A stretch of DNA of 64,000 bases from Thermobifida alba (GCF_023208015.1 NZ_CP051627.1:186001-250000); one strand, 5' to 3'. Positions 21,695-32,287 are shown, counted from the first letter of the stretch. Notes: generated by a model not told the origin, from the sequence alone. A program made the numbers and translations.

Positions 21695-23560
21695 GTGGCA
21701 GGTCGAATCAGAGACGAAGACGTCGCCCTGGTCAGGGAGCGCTCCCCCATCGCCGACGTGGTCGGCGAGTACCTCCAGCTCCGCAACGCCGGGGGCGGCT
21801 CCCTGAAGGGCCTGTGCCCCTTCCACGACGAGAAGACCCCCTCGTTCAACGTCACCCCGGCCCGCAACCTCTGGTACTGCTTCGGCTGCGGGGAGGGCGG
21901 GGACGTCATCTCCTTCATCCAGCGGATCGAGCACCTGGGGTTCGCGGAGGCCGTCGAGCACCTGGCGCGCGCGGCGGGCATCCAGCTCCGCTACGAGCAG
22001 GGCGGCTACGTGCCCCGCAACGAGCAGGGGCAGCGCCAGCGGCTGGTCGAGGCGCACCGGGCCGCCGCGGAGTTCTACGCCGAGCAGCTGCTGAGCCCGC
22101 AGGCGCAGGCGGGCCGCCGCTTCCTCGCCGAACGCGGGTTCACCCGCGCCGACGCCGAACGCTTCGGGGTCGGCTACGCTCCCCCCGGCTGGGAGGCGCT
22201 CACCACCCACCTGCGCAAGAAGGGCTTCACCGACGCCGAGATCGTGCTCGGCGGACTGGCCAGCCAGGGACGGCGCGGCCCCTACGACCGGTTCCGCGGC
22301 CGCCTGGTGTGGCCGGTGCGCGACGTCACCGGGGAGGTCGTCGGCTTCGGCGCGCGCAAGCTCGACCCCGACGACAACGGCCCCAAGTACCTCAACACCC
22401 CCGAGACCCCGCTGTTCAAGAAGGGCAGCCTGCTGTACGGGCTGGACCTGGCCAAGAAGGAGATCGCCCGGCAGCGGCAGGCCGTGGTCGTGGAGGGCTA
22501 CACCGACGTGATGGCCTGCCACCTGGCCGGGGTCACCACCGCCATCGCCACCTGCGGCACCTCCTTCGGCGAGGAGCACCTGAAGATCCTGCGCCGGCTG
22601 CTGCTGGGCCGCTCGGAGTTCGGCGGCGAGGTCGTCTTCACCTTCGACGGGGACAAGGCCGGACGCAACGCGGCCCTGCGCGCCTTCGCCGAGGAGCACG
22701 GGTTCGCCTCGGAGACCTTCGTCGCCGTGCAGCCCGACGGGCTCGACCCGTGCGACCTGCGCGTGCAGCGCGGCGACGGGGCCGTGCGCGACCTGATCGC
22801 GGCCAAGCAGCCGCTCTACGAGTTCATGATCCGCAGCAAGTTCGAGGGGCACAACCTCGACACCCCCGAGGGGCGGCTGGCCGCGCTGGACGCGGCGGCC
22901 CCCATCGTGGCGAGCATCCGCAACGCCGGGGTGCGCAAACTCTACGGGGTCAGCCTGGACCGCTGGCTGGGCATCATGGACGAGGAGTTCGTCAGCAGGC
23001 GGGTCCGCGAGCACATGCGGCGCGCCCGCTCCGGAGGCAGGCCCGAGCGGCGCCCGGCCCAGGCGGCGCCCGCTCCCGACTACGACCCGCGCGACCCCTC
23101 GGTGCAGCGGGAGCGGCTGGCCCTCAAGCTCGCGGTGCAGCACCCCCTGCTGTGCACCGGCTTCGACCAGCTCGACGCGGAGGTGTTCACCGTCGAGCGG
23201 CACCGCGAGGTGTTCGACCTCATCCGGCAGCAGGGCGGGACCGCCGGGGTGCAGGACCCGGCGCGGTGGGCCGGACAGTTGCGCGAGGCCGCCCGCACCG
23301 ACGCGCAGCGCGCCTTCCTCACCCAGCTGGCGGTGGAACCGATCGAGGTCTACGGGGAACTCGACGAACAGCGGGCCCAGGAGATCATCGGCACAATCAG
23401 AATTCATTCCATCAACCGTCGGATCACAAACCTCAAATCGCGCCTGGGCCGGCTCGATCCGATGGCCGAAGCCGATGAATACCAGCGGGTTTTTGCCGAA
23501 CTCATGGCTGTTGAACAGCGTAAACGCATGATGCGGGAGCGTTTTGGGGGAGCCGTGTGA
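21695..23560 (+). CDS. dnaG: DNA primase
   Basis: Synthesises RNA primers for replication. The 621-residue protein has the N-terminal CHC2 zinc finger ([15 protein letters not shown] ... [16 protein letters not shown]), the TOPRIM catalytic core ([16 protein letters not shown] and [11 protein letters not shown]) and a C-terminal helicase-binding region. GTG 21695 begins at the conserved [19 protein letters not shown]. The last 150 bp are unusually AT-rich for this genome. A sigma-factor gene starts 58 bp downstream, as in the classic dnaG-rpoD arrangement. Confidence 0.96.
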   Translation: MAGRIRDEDVALVRERSPIADVVGEYLQLRNAGGGSLKGLCPFHDEKTPSFNVTPARNLWYCFGCGEGGDVISFIQRIEHLGFAEAVEHLARAAGIQLRYEQGGYVPRNEQGQRQRLVEAHRAAAEFYAEQLLSPQAQAGRRFLAERGFTRADAERFGVGYAPPGWEALTTHLRKKGFTDAEIVLGGLASQGRRGPYDRFRGRLVWPVRDVTGEVVGFGARKLDPDDNGPKYLNTPETPLFKKGSLLYGLDLAKKEIARQRQAVVVEGYTDVMACHLAGVTTAIATCGTSFGEEHLKILRRLLLGRSEFGGEVVFTFDGDKAGRNAALRAFAEEHGFASETFVAVQPDGLDPCDLRVQRGDGAVRDLIAAKQPLYEFMIRSKFEGHNLDTPEGRLAALDAAAPIVASIRNAGVRKLYGVSLDRWLGIMDEEFVSRRVREHMRRARSGGRPERRPAQAAPAPDYDPRDPSVQRERLALKLAVQHPLLCTGFDQLDAEVFTVERHREVFDLIRQQGGTAGVQDPARWAGQLREAARTDAQRAFLTQLAVEPIEVYGELDEQRAQEIIGTIRIHSINRRITNLKSRLGRLDPMAEADEYQRVFAELMAVEQRKRMMRERFGGAV

Positions 23561-23618
23561 CACAAAGGTGACAAAATTCAATCCCTCTTTCCTTGAAAAA
23601 CGGGGGCACACTGTAAGG

Positions 23619-24743
<1,125 letters not shown>

Positions 24744-24845
24744 GCCGTCCGCAATGGCGGGCGGTTGGGTTGCGGCCACACCAAAAACACATCTGACGGC
24801 GTTTTCTGCGGAGTCGTTCCGTCACCGAGCGGATACGTTGGGGGC

Positions 24846-26204
24846 ATGACGGGTCGCCACCGGATTCTCCTCACACGGCAGCGTCCAACCGCGTTCACGT
24901 CGCTGGTCCTGCTGGTGGCCGGCAGCGTGGTAGTCCTGCTCGGCGGGATCGTCGCGGTCACGCTCGCGGGACAGTTGTCGGGCTCGCGCGACGCGTCGGC
25001 CAGGGAGCGCATGGCCTACTTCGCGGACTGGAACACCGCCAACCGCGGCTACACCATCAAGGACGTCGACGACAGCGGCGCCGCCGCGCTCCTGGACCGG
25101 TTGATCTGGGCGTTCGGGGACGTCAACGAGGAGGGGGAGTGCCACGTCCCCACCGACACCGACCAGCCGTGGCAGCTCTTCCAGCGCCGCTACGAGGCGG
25201 AGGAGAGCGTGGACGGCCAGGCCGACACCTACGAGCAGCCGCTCGCCGGCAGCCTCAACCAGTTGCGCAAACTCCAGGAGAAGCACCCCCACCTGCGGGC
25301 CAGCATCTCGCTGGGCGGGTGGAACTGGTCGACGCACTTCTCCGAGGCGGTGCGCACCGAGGAGTCGCGTGAGCGCTTCGTCGCCTCCTGCATCGACCTG
25401 TGGCTGCGCGGCGACCTGCCGCGGCTGGAGGGGGAGCCGCAGGGCGGCGAGGGGGTCGCCGCGGGCCTCTTCGACGGCGTCGACCTGGACTGGGAGTGGC
25501 CGGGCGGCAACGGGCACCCCGACAACGTGGAGCACCCCGACGACAAGCGGAACTTCACCCTCGTGGTGCGGGAGTTCCGCAGGCAGCTGGACGCCCTGGA
25601 GGTCGAGACCGGCCGGGAGTACACCCTGTCGGCGTCGCTGAGCCACGACCCGACGATCATGCGGGACAGCTACGAGCCCGAGATATTCGCCTACCTGGAC
25701 TTCGCGACGGTGCAGGGGTACGACTTCACCGGGTCGTGGAAGGAGACCACCGGCCACCACGCGCAGCTGTACGCGCCCTCGGACGACCCCGACCAGCCCA
25801 GCGTGGACCGGGCGGTGCGGCAGTACCTCGAATACGGGCTGCCCGCGGACAAGCTGGTGCTGGGGATCCCCGGCTACGGCCGCGGCTGGAGCGGGGTGCC
25901 CCCCGGCCCGGACGCCGACGGGTGGTCCGTCCGGGCCGAGCAGGGCGCCGACGGCGACTACGGCGAGGCGACCGACGCCTACGAGACCCTGGAACAGCTC
26001 ACCGGTGAACGCTTCTTCGACCGCGCGACCGGCACCCAGTGGGTCTACGACGGCGACGAGTGGTGGTCCTACGACACCCCCGAGGTGGTCCGTCTCAAAG
26101 GCGAGTACGCCATCGACCGCGGACTGCGCGGCCTCGTGCTGTGGAACCTGGACATGGACCCGGAGGGCGAACTGGTCGCCGCGATGGCGGAGGCGCTGCG
26201 CTGA
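24846..26204 (+). CDS. GH18 chitinase, membrane-anchored or secreted
   Basis: A 452-residue glycoside hydrolase family 18 enzyme. A hydrophobic N-terminal segment (SLVLLVAGSVVVLLGGIVAVTLAG, residues ~16-39) has no clear signal-peptidase site and may act as an anchor. The catalytic motif DGVDLDWEWPGG is at 210-221, with Glu217 as acid. SISLGGWNWSTHF, YDFTGSW and the C-terminal LRGLVLWNLDMDPEG strand complete the barrel. No chitin-binding module is present. A GH18 chitinase of this kind is known in T. fusca. No DasR-type site is visible upstream. Confidence 0.9.
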   Translation: MTGRHRILLTRQRPTAFTSLVLLVAGSVVVLLGGIVAVTLAGQLSGSRDASARERMAYFADWNTANRGYTIKDVDDSGAAALLDRLIWAFGDVNEEGECHVPTDTDQPWQLFQRRYEAEESVDGQADTYEQPLAGSLNQLRKLQEKHPHLRASISLGGWNWSTHFSEAVRTEESRERFVASCIDLWLRGDLPRLEGEPQGGEGVAAGLFDGVDLDWEWPGGNGHPDNVEHPDDKRNFTLVVREFRRQLDALEVETGREYTLSASLSHDPTIMRDSYEPEIFAYLDFATVQGYDFTGSWKETTGHHAQLYAPSDDPDQPSVDRAVRQYLEYGLPADKLVLGIPGYGRGWSGVPPGPDADGWSVRAEQGADGDYGEATDAYETLEQLTGERFFDRATGTQWVYDGDEWWSYDTPEVVRLKGEYAIDRGLRGLVLWNLDMDPEGELVAAMAEALR

Positions 26205-26216
26205 GCGTCCGCGCCG

Positions 26217-26681
26217 TCACTTCCGCGTGAACCGGCGGAGCCCCGCGCCCGATTGCCACAGGTCGATGACCAGGGTGTCGCCGTCCACCGAGGTCAGCAC
26301 GGCGTCGCGGAGGTCCAGCCGGAACAGGTGGAACGGCCCGGGCGGGACGCCGGTCCGGCGGAAGTCCTCGATCACGTCGGGGTCGGTCACCTCCACGGCG
26401 ACCCCCGACACCTTGGCGTCACCGCCCGTCATCGCGGCGTCGCCGGGGTTGGCGTGCAGCGCGAACCGTCCGTCGCGCCGCAGGTCCAGGGCCTTGACCG
26501 CGCCGGGCATCGACCCGAGCACGAGGTCGGGGCCGTAGAAGGCCACCTCGGTGCCGCTGACCCGGGGCGAGCCGTCGGCGCGGAGGGTGGCCAGGACGTG
26601 GTGCTGGTGGGCCTCGAAGCGGGCGCGGACCGCCGAAGCGAGCCGCGGCGCCTCGGCCGCGAAGGATTCCCAGTTCGTCAT
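26217..26681 (-). CDS. PPOX-class flavin/F420-dependent oxidoreductase-like protein
   Basis: A 154-residue split-barrel protein (pyridoxamine 5'-phosphate oxidase superfamily): HHVLATLRADGSPRVSGTEVAF and GRFALHANPGDAAMTGGDAKVSGVAVEV are typical. ATG 26681 fits the family start; it has no Shine-Dalgarno, suggesting a leaderless mRNA. A 7-bp dyad (CCTGACA/TGTCAGG, 26704-26722) lies just upstream and may be an operator. It is convergent with the chitinase. Confidence 0.8.
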   Translation of the reverse strand: MTNWESFAAEAPRLASAVRARFEAHQHHVLATLRADGSPRVSGTEVAFYGPDLVLGSMPGAVKALDLRRDGRFALHANPGDAAMTGGDAKVSGVAVEVTDPDVIEDFRRTGVPPGPFHLFRLDLRDAVLTSVDGDTLVIDLWQSGAGLRRFTRK

Positions 26682-26741
26682 GGGAGGGAGTGTCCCCGTC
26701 TTTCCTGACATCCTCTGTCAGGTAGGACGGCGTCGGCGGTC

Positions 26742-27242
26742 TCAGACGCCCATCTGCTCCCGCAGGCGTGCCAGGGCCTGCGCGCAGCGCCTGCGGACCT
26801 CGGGGGAGTCGGGGTCCACGCCCTCGTCGTAGCGGAGCCGCCAGGCGATCTCGGTGCCGCCGGGGGCGCGGCGCGCGGTGAGCCGCACGCCGGGGGAGCC
26901 CTCCTCCTCCGACAGCAGCGGCACGTGCCGGGAGACCACGATGGTGGCGGTGACCCGCTCGTAGACGGCCTGGGCCAGCCGGCCGGGGGCGGGCAGGGGG
27001 ACGGTCTGCTCGGGTTCGCCCTCCACGGTGAGCGCCAGGCCGACGTCGTTCCAACCGGCGCGGTCGACGCGCTCCCACGGCACCCGCCGCCCGTCGGGCA
27101 GGTGCAGGGCGGCGGTGGTGGCCACCACCGCCGCCGCCCGGTCCCCGGTCAGGGCGTGGGCGATCACCCGTTCTCCCGGGGCGAGGACGAGTCGGGCGCG
27201 GATCTCGGGGGGCAGGGCGTGCCGGCGCAGCCATCGCAGCAT
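26742..27242 (-). CDS. conserved actinobacterial protein of unknown function
   Basis: Encodes 166 residues. It starts MLRWLRRHALPPEIRARLVLAPGERVIAHALTGD and contains a PH-like beta-rich middle (VVATTAALHLPDGRRVPWERVDRAGW) and a helical C-terminus. It has no membrane segment or cofactor motif. This resembles a family found throughout actinobacteria, but no function is known to me. ATG 27242 lies just behind GTGGGGG; a GTG at 27251 is also possible. Confidence 0.65.
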   Translation of the reverse strand: MLRWLRRHALPPEIRARLVLAPGERVIAHALTGDRAAAVVATTAALHLPDGRRVPWERVDRAGWNDVGLALTVEGEPEQTVPLPAPGRLAQAVYERVTATIVVSRHVPLLSEEEGSPGVRLTARRAPGGTEIAWRLRYDEGVDPDSPEVRRRCAQALARLREQMGV

Positions 27243-27288
27243 GGCCCCCACCGTAGTCCGCGTCCGGGGACGGTGCGGACGGGGCCGC

Positions 27289-27603
27289 TCAGTCCCGCAC
27301 CGCGCTGTCGGGCGCGGCCGCGGCGGCTTCGACCCGGTCCAGTTCGGCCTCCTCCTCCGGGGTGGGCCGGGCGAGGAAGTCGCGCACCGAGGCGACCGGG
27401 ACCTTCTCGGAGAGCTTGGCGTAGGCGGTCCTCCCGGCGCTGGTCACCTGGTCCCGCACCAGGCCGGCGGTCTCCTGCACGGCCGGGTGCTCGGCGACGC
27501 CGCGTGCGAACCGGGCGATCTGCTCGTAGCGCTCCCGTCCGGCCTTGGCTCCGAGGACGTACCCGACGGCGAGCCCGGCAACGAAGGCGATCCGATAGCG
27601 CAT
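27289..27603 (-). CDS. YtxH-like small membrane-associated protein
   Basis: A 104-residue protein starting MRYRIAFVAGLAVGYVLGAKAGRERYEQIARFARG, the glycine-rich helix of YtxH-type proteins, then an amphipathic helical region. GGGAGGA lies 5 nt before ATG 27603. YtxH relatives are often stress-induced. A GGGTAG at 27644-27649 (minus strand) could be a SigB-type -10, but its -35 match is poor. Confidence 0.7.
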   Translation of the reverse strand: MRYRIAFVAGLAVGYVLGAKAGRERYEQIARFARGVAEHPAVQETAGLVRDQVTSAGRTAYAKLSEKVPVASVRDFLARPTPEEEAELDRVEAAAAAPDSAVRD

Positions 27604-27787
27604 GCGGTCCTCCCGAGGTGATGGGTCTGTGCCGTGCTCAACGCTACCCGCAGCGGTCGCCGCACGACGGGAGGCGACGGCGGCGCCCTCCCACCGTGCC
27701 GGAGGAAAACCTGTCACGACCACTGCGCCGAGTGCGCTAACCTATTCATGTCGCTGCGGGGAACACCCCCGGACGCGGCGAACGCGA

Positions 27788-27863
27788 TCCCGCGTAGCTC
27801 AATTGGCAGAGCAGCCGGCTGTTAACCGGCAGGTTATTGGTTCGAGTCCAATCGCGGGAGCCA
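27788..27863 (+). tRNA. tRNA-Asn (GTT)
   Basis: A full cloverleaf: acceptor TCCCGCG (27788-27794) pairs with CGCGGGA (27853-27859). The D arm contains AGCTCAATTGGCAGAGC. The anticodon GTT is at 27821-27823 in the loop CTGTTAA, and the T arm is GGTTCGAGTCC. The CCA end is encoded (27861-27863). Confidence 0.97.
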
Positions 27864-27929
27864 CGCAGGCGCCATCGGAATCCGCTCGTGAAGCCGGTCC
27901 GGTGGGGCTTCGGCAGAGTTCCTGGAGCA

Positions 27930-27966
27930 GGTCCTTTCCGGTACGGAAAGGGCCTGTCTTGTTTTT
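27930..27966 (+). terminator. terminator downstream of tRNA-Asn
   Basis: GGTCCTTTCCG pairs with CGGAAAGGGCC (11 bp, one G-U) over a 3-nt loop, followed by TGTCTTGTTTTT. This is a rare textbook intrinsic terminator with a U-tract in this genome. Confidence 0.85.
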
Positions 27967-28101
27967 CCGGCTCCCCGCAGCGCCGCCGCCACCGCCGGCC
28001 GGGCGCTTTTCGGCGTACCGAATCCCCAAGCGTTCTCCCAGCCCAGGCCCGCCGTGGTGCCGCGGGCGGGTCCGTCACCCGTCCGGGCCAGTGACCTCGG
28101 A

Positions 28102-28523
28102 GTGCCTGCCTTTCGGGAGGAGCGCGAGCAGGCGGTGGAGGCGTTCACCGCCGAGTTCCTGCTCCCCCGGACCAGGGTGCGGGCGGTCGCGGGGGAAGAC
28201 GACGCGTCGGCGCGCCGCCAGGCTCTGGTGCGCTTGGCGGCGGTCTACCGGGTCTCCTGGAGTCTTGCCGTCGCCCACCTCAGACGTACCGGGCTGGTGG
28301 ACGCCGAGGAGTTGCGTGCGCTGCGGACCCGACGGCCCACGGACGCCGAATTCCGGGACGCGGTGGGGTGGAAGCCCCAGCCGGACCTCGCCTCGGTGCG
28401 GGTTTCTCCCCGCTACGCCTCAGCGGTGATGGCGGCCCCGCGTGCGGAGCGGATCCCCCCCGCACGCGCCGTGGAGATGATGCGCGGCCAGGTCCCGATC
28501 GAAGAACTCACTGAGGAAGCAGC
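28102..28523 (+). pseudogene. remnant of an ImmA/IrrE-type metallopeptidase (antitoxin-like) gene
   Basis: The translation EREQAVEAFTAEFLLPRTRVR ... VYRVSWSLAVAHLRRTGLV matches the part of ImmA/IrrE (COG2856) proteins that follows the HExxH zinc helix. The N-terminal domain with HExxH is missing; DNA upstream to the tRNA terminator has no homology. The natural stop is also lost, and the frame runs on into the next gene's region. The gene was probably the first half of an ImmA-PIN pair. I infer decay, but a sequencing error cannot explain the missing N-terminus. Confidence 0.6.
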
Positions 28524-28525
28524 TG

Positions 28526-29048
28526 ATGGAATCCCTCCGCCCCACTGCTGTTCCATGCTTCCCCGCTGCTGCACTCCGCCAAGGCGGACCGTCTCGACGT
28601 TCTCGGGGATCTGCTCAGCGGATTCGTCGCGCTGACGACCAGGGCCGTGATCGACGAGATCGGCCGTCACGACGCGGACGCGCGGACAGCGGTCGTCAGT
28701 GCCCCGTGGATCTCGGTGGTCCATGGCGACTCGCTGGAACTGCTCGCCGCCTACGGAGTGTGGAGCGGGCGCAGGAGACCGACCGACGACCGCACTGTGC
28801 GCCTGTGCCGAGGTCAACGGCGGCACGCTGGTGCTGGACGACCGGGCGGCCCGCAGGGTCGCGCGGCGGCGCGGCCTGGCCGTCCGGGGCGCGCCGCCGG
28901 GCTGGTCGCCGACGCGTGCCGGCGGGGAAGGTGCACGGTCACGAACGCCTCGGTGCTCGTGGACGACCTCCACGCCACGGGGATGCGGCTCCCTTTTCCC
29001 CGGGGCGGATCCGAGTCGTGGGCCCGGGAGAAGAAACTGCTCGGGTGA
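28526..29048 (+). pseudogene. frameshifted PIN-domain-like toxin gene
   Basis: Pieces of one PIN-like protein occur in different frames. PLLHSAKADRLDVLGDLLSGFVALTTRAVIDEI comes first. NGGTLVLDDRAARRVARRRGLAVRG is in the +1 frame from about 28785. ADACRRG...NASVLVDDLHATGMRLPF is back in the first frame after about 28895. The start (ATG 28526) is also out of frame with the first piece. The first catalytic Asp of PIN domains seems replaced by His (LFHASPLL). At least three shifts make function very unlikely. Confidence 0.6.
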
Positions 29049-29066
29049 GCTGAGCAGCGGATGCCG

Positions 29067-29093
29067 AGGCCCCTCCCGGTGCGGGAGGGGCCT
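29067..29093 (+). terminator. hairpin downstream of the PIN pseudogene
   Basis: AGGCCCCTCCC pairs with GGGAGGGGCCT (11 bp, 5-nt loop), 19 bp after the last stop of the pseudogene. Confidence 0.65.
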
Positions 29094-29227
29094 GCTTCGT
29101 GTGCGCTCCACCGGGAGTGCCGGACGCACCCGTTTCCGTTCCGCGCGCCCTCCCGCCGGGGCCGCGCTGCCGCCTCCCCGCGCCGGGGCGGGCGTGGTGA
29201 GAGTGGTCACGATCGCTCTTCGTGATT

Positions 29228-29241
29228 TGAAGAATTCTTCA
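29228..29241. promoter_or_regulatory. palindromic operator candidate upstream of arsR-sulP
   Basis: TGAAGAATTCTTCA is a perfect 14-bp palindrome in a strikingly AT-rich stretch (29222-29260), 64 bp before the ArsR-family start. ArsR regulators typically bind AT-rich dyads in their own promoters, so autoregulation is likely. Confidence 0.55.
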
Positions 29242-29305
29242 TTTTCAGACATTCTTAGGCAGGCAATCCCCCCATAACACCTCAAAAGTTGGAAGAAGGT
29301 CGATC

Positions 29306-29650
29306 GTGCCGGTACCGCTCTATCAGGCCAAAGCGGATTTTTTTCGGACGCTCGGCCACCCCGTTCGCATCCGGGTCCTGGAACTGCTCCAGGACGGTCC
29401 GCGACCCGTCCACGAACTGCTCGCCGACATCGGGGTGGAGGCGTCCAACCTCTCCCAGCAGTTGGCGGTGCTGCGCCGCACCGGTCTGGTGGTCTCCCGG
29501 CGCGAGGGCAGCGTCGTGCGCTACGAGCTGAGCACCCCGCAGGTGGTGGACCTGCTGCGGGCTGCCCGCACCATCCTCACCAGCATGCTCGCCGACCAGG
29601 GTGAACTGCTGGCCGAACTGCGCGAGGCCCAGCGGGAGGAGCAGCGGTGA
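29306..29650 (+). CDS. ArsR-family transcriptional regulator
   Basis: A 114-residue winged-helix protein: KADFFRTLGHPVRIRVLELLQDGPRPVHELLADIGVEASNLSQQLAVLRRTGLVVSRREGSVVRYEL. There is no cysteine, so it is not a classic thiol metal sensor. It overlaps the SulP gene by GTGA, an arrangement seen for SulP-linked ArsR regulators. GTG 29306 has GAAGAAGG upstream. Confidence 0.88.
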   Translation: MPVPLYQAKADFFRTLGHPVRIRVLELLQDGPRPVHELLADIGVEASNLSQQLAVLRRTGLVVSRREGSVVRYELSTPQVVDLLRAARTILTSMLADQGELLAELREAQREEQR

Positions 29651-31419
29651 AAACTCCCTCCCCGCGCGGCGCCGCCCTGCGCGCCGCCCTGGGCCGCGTC
29701 ACCGGGCTGCTCCCGGCCCGCGCGGACCTGGCCCGCATGCGGCACGCCCCCGGACGCAACCTGCTGGCGGGGCTGACCGTCGCCGTCGTCGCGCTCCCGC
29801 TCGCCCTGGGCTTCGGCATCTCCTCCGGCCTGGGGGCGCAGGCCGGGCTGGTCACCGCGATCGTCGCGGGCGCGATCGCCGCGTTCTTCGGCGGCTCCAA
29901 CCTCCAGGTGTCGGGCCCCACCGGCGCGATGACGGTGGTGCTGGTGCCCATCGTCGCCCAGCACGGCGCCTCCGGGGTGCTCACCGTCGGCCTCATCGCG
30001 GGCGTGATGCTCGTCCTGCTGGCCGTGCTGCGCGCGGGCCGCTACGTCCGCTACATCCCCGCCTCGGTGGTGGAGGGCTTCACCGTCGGCATCGCCGCGG
30101 TCATCGCCCTGCAGCAGGTGCCCGCCGCGCTCGGCGTGCCCACCCCGGAGGGGGAGAAGGTGCTCCTGGTGGCGTGGGAGGCGGTGCGCGAGTTCGCCGC
30201 CCACCCGCACTGGACGGCGCTGGGGATCGCCGTCGGCGTGGCCGCGGTGATGCTGGTCGGCGCCCGGTGGCGGCCCACGGTCCCGTTCTCGCTGCTGGCC
30301 GTCGCGGCGGCCACCCTGCTCGTGGAGGTCACGCCCCTGGAGGCGGAGCGGATCGGCGACCTCCCGGCGGGACTGCCCGCCCCCTCCCTCGGCTTCCTCG
30401 ACCTGTCCCAGGTGAGCGCGCTGGTGGCGCCCGCCGCGGCGGTGGCGGCCCTGGCCGCGCTGGAGTCGCTGCTGTCGGCCACGGTCGCCGACGGCATGAG
30501 CGTCAACCAGCGCCACGACCCCGACCGGGAACTGTTCGGCCAAGGACTGGCCAACATCGCCTCCCCGCTGTTCGGCGGAGTCCCGGCGACCGCGGCCATC
30601 GCCCGCACCGCCGTCAACGTGCGCTCCGGGGCGAGCTCCCGGCTGGCGGCGCTCACCCACGCCCTGATCCTCGCCGGAATCGTGTACGCGGCCGCGCCCC
30701 TGGTGGAGCGCATTCCGCTGGCCGCGCTGGCCGGGGTGCTGCTGGCCACGGCGGTGCGCATGGTCGAGGTCGGCTCGGTGCGGGCCATGCTCCGCGCCAC
30801 CCGGTCCGACGCCTTCGTGCTGGTGCTCACCGCGGTGGCCACCCTCGCCGTGGACCTGGTGGTCGCGGTCCTGGTCGGCATGCTCGTCGCGGGCACCCTC
30901 GCCCTGGTCGCGCTGGCCCGCAACGCCAGCCTCGACCAGGAGGAGCTGGCGCGGCACCTGCCCCCGGGCGACCACACCGAGGCCGAGCGCGCGCTGCTGG
31001 CCGAGCACATCGTCGCCTACCGGCTCGACGGCCCGCTGTTCTTCGCCGCCGCCCACCGGTTCCTGCTGCAACTCAGCGAGGTCGCCGACGTGCAGGTGGT
31101 CATCCTGCGCATGGCCCGGGTCAGCACGATCGACGCCACCGGGGCGCGGGTCCTCGGCGACGTCGTGGACCGGCTCCGGGCGCGCGGCATCACCGTCATG
31201 GTGTCCGGTCTGCGCCCCGGCCAGCTGCGCCCGCTGGAGTCGCTGGGCACCCTGCCCCGGCTGCGGGAGGAGGGCTGCGTCTTCGCCACCACGCCCGAGG
31301 CCATCGACGCGGCCCTGGCCATGCTGCACCGCAACGGGATGTTCCCGGAGCGGCACCGCCCGGCGCAGGAGGGGCAGCCGCTCGACCGGGTCAGCGCCGA
31401 GGGGAGGGGACCGAGGTGA
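29647..31419 (+). CDS. SulP-family anion transporter with STAS domain
   Basis: A 590-residue SLC26/SulP permease. The membrane domain (about residues 35-430) has ten or more helices and motifs such as GSNLQVSGPTGAMTVVLVP and LFGQGLANIASPLFGGVPATAAIARTAVNVRSGASS. The C-terminal STAS domain (about 450-560) contains VVILRMARVSTIDATGARVL. It would import sulfate, bicarbonate or another small anion; the sequence does not decide which. Co-transcribed with the ArsR gene. Confidence 0.92.
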   Translation: MKTPSPRGAALRAALGRVTGLLPARADLARMRHAPGRNLLAGLTVAVVALPLALGFGISSGLGAQAGLVTAIVAGAIAAFFGGSNLQVSGPTGAMTVVLVPIVAQHGASGVLTVGLIAGVMLVLLAVLRAGRYVRYIPASVVEGFTVGIAAVIALQQVPAALGVPTPEGEKVLLVAWEAVREFAAHPHWTALGIAVGVAAVMLVGARWRPTVPFSLLAVAAATLLVEVTPLEAERIGDLPAGLPAPSLGFLDLSQVSALVAPAAAVAALAALESLLSATVADGMSVNQRHDPDRELFGQGLANIASPLFGGVPATAAIARTAVNVRSGASSRLAALTHALILAGIVYAAAPLVERIPLAALAGVLLATAVRMVEVGSVRAMLRATRSDAFVLVLTAVATLAVDLVVAVLVGMLVAGTLALVALARNASLDQEELARHLPPGDHTEAERALLAEHIVAYRLDGPLFFAAAHRFLLQLSEVADVQVVILRMARVSTIDATGARVLGDVVDRLRARGITVMVSGLRPGQLRPLESLGTLPRLREEGCVFATTPEAIDAALAMLHRNGMFPERHRPAQEGQPLDRVSAEGRGPR

Positions 31420-31420
31420 C

Positions 31421-31456
31421 CCCGGCCCCGGTGCACTCCGGTGCACGGGGGCCGGG
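31421..31456. terminator. terminator between sulP and the convergent hydrolase
   Basis: CCCGGCCCC (31421-31429) pairs with GGGGCCGGG (31448-31456), and GTGCAC pairs with GTGCAC inside, with one mismatch between the two stems. It starts 2 bp after the sulP stop. Confidence 0.65.
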
Positions 31457-31519
31457 AGGACCCCGGCGCGGGTCGGGCCGCGCGCCCGGGCCGGGGAGTC
31501 CGCCGCGGGGGACAGGGGA

Positions 31520-32287
31520 CTACTTGCCGAAGTGCTCGACGAGCAGCTCGTTGACGATGGTCGCCTGCTCCCACGACACCAGGTGGGCGGCGTCGGGGAC
31601 GATCTCCAGGCGGGCGTCGGGGATCGCCGAGGCGATCAGCTCGGACAGCTCCGGCGGGGTGGAGGGGTCCTGCTTGCCCACCACGACGAGGGTGGGCGCG
31701 CTGATCGAGGGCAGCCCCGGCCGCAGGTCCATGTGCTGGATGGCGGCGCAGCAGCCCGCGTACCCCTCGGCGGGGGTGTTCGCGACCATGTCGACGAACA
31801 GCGCCACGGTCTGCGGCTCGCGTTCGGCGTAGGCGGGGGTGAACCAGCGGCTCACCACGGTCGGGGCCAGCGCGGCCATGCCCTCGGTGCGCACCGTGTG
31901 GATGCGTTCGGCCCACCCCTCCCGGGTGCCCGGCGGCTTCGGCGAGGTGCCCAGCAGCGCCAGCCGGTCGATCCGCTCGGGGGCGTGCGCCGCCAGCCAC
32001 ATGCCGGTCATGCCGCCCAGCGACAGGCCCGCGAAGTGCGCGCGTTCCACTTTCAGCCGGTCGAGCAGGCGCAGCACGTCGGACCCCAGGTCGGCTATGG
32101 AGTAGGGCGCGGGCGGGACCGGGGACCCGCCGTGCCCGCGGATGTCGTGGCGGACCACCCGGAACTGCCCGGTCAGCCCCGCCATCTGCGGGTCCCACAT
32201 GTCGAGGCGGCTGCCCAGCGCACCGCTGAGCACCACCACCGGCGCGTCCTCGGGACCGTCCACGGTGTAGTGCACGTCGACACTCAT
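31520..32287 (-). CDS. alpha/beta hydrolase, 3-oxoadipate enol-lactonase-like (PcaD)
   Basis: A 255-residue alpha/beta hydrolase. The oxyanion region is VVLSGALGSRLDMWDPQM, the nucleophile elbow is GLSLGG (Ser near residue 94), and the acid and histidine are in VVVGKQDPSTPPE and PDAAHLVSWEQ. The pattern is that of PcaD, which opens the enol-lactone in the beta-ketoadipate pathway. A PcaF-like thiolase lies 1 kb away, but the rest of the pathway is not here. Function as PcaD is plausible but unproven. Confidence 0.75.
   Translation of the reverse strand: MSVDVHYTVDGPEDAPVVVLSGALGSRLDMWDPQMAGLTGQFRVVRHDIRGHGGSPVPPAPYSIADLGSDVLRLLDRLKVERAHFAGLSLGGMTGMWLAAHAPERIDRLALLGTSPKPPGTREGWAERIHTVRTEGMAALAPTVVSRWFTPAYAEREPQTVALFVDMVANTPAEGYAGCCAAIQHMDLRPGLPSISAPTLVVVGKQDPSTPPELSELIASAIPDARLEIVPDAAHLVSWEQATIVNELLVEHFGK

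Noticed and set aside
21735-21746. CelR-like GGGAGCGCTCCC core in the first codons of dnaG
   Set aside because: It encodes conserved DnaG residues (ERSP), lies inside the coding region, and needs no regulatory explanation.
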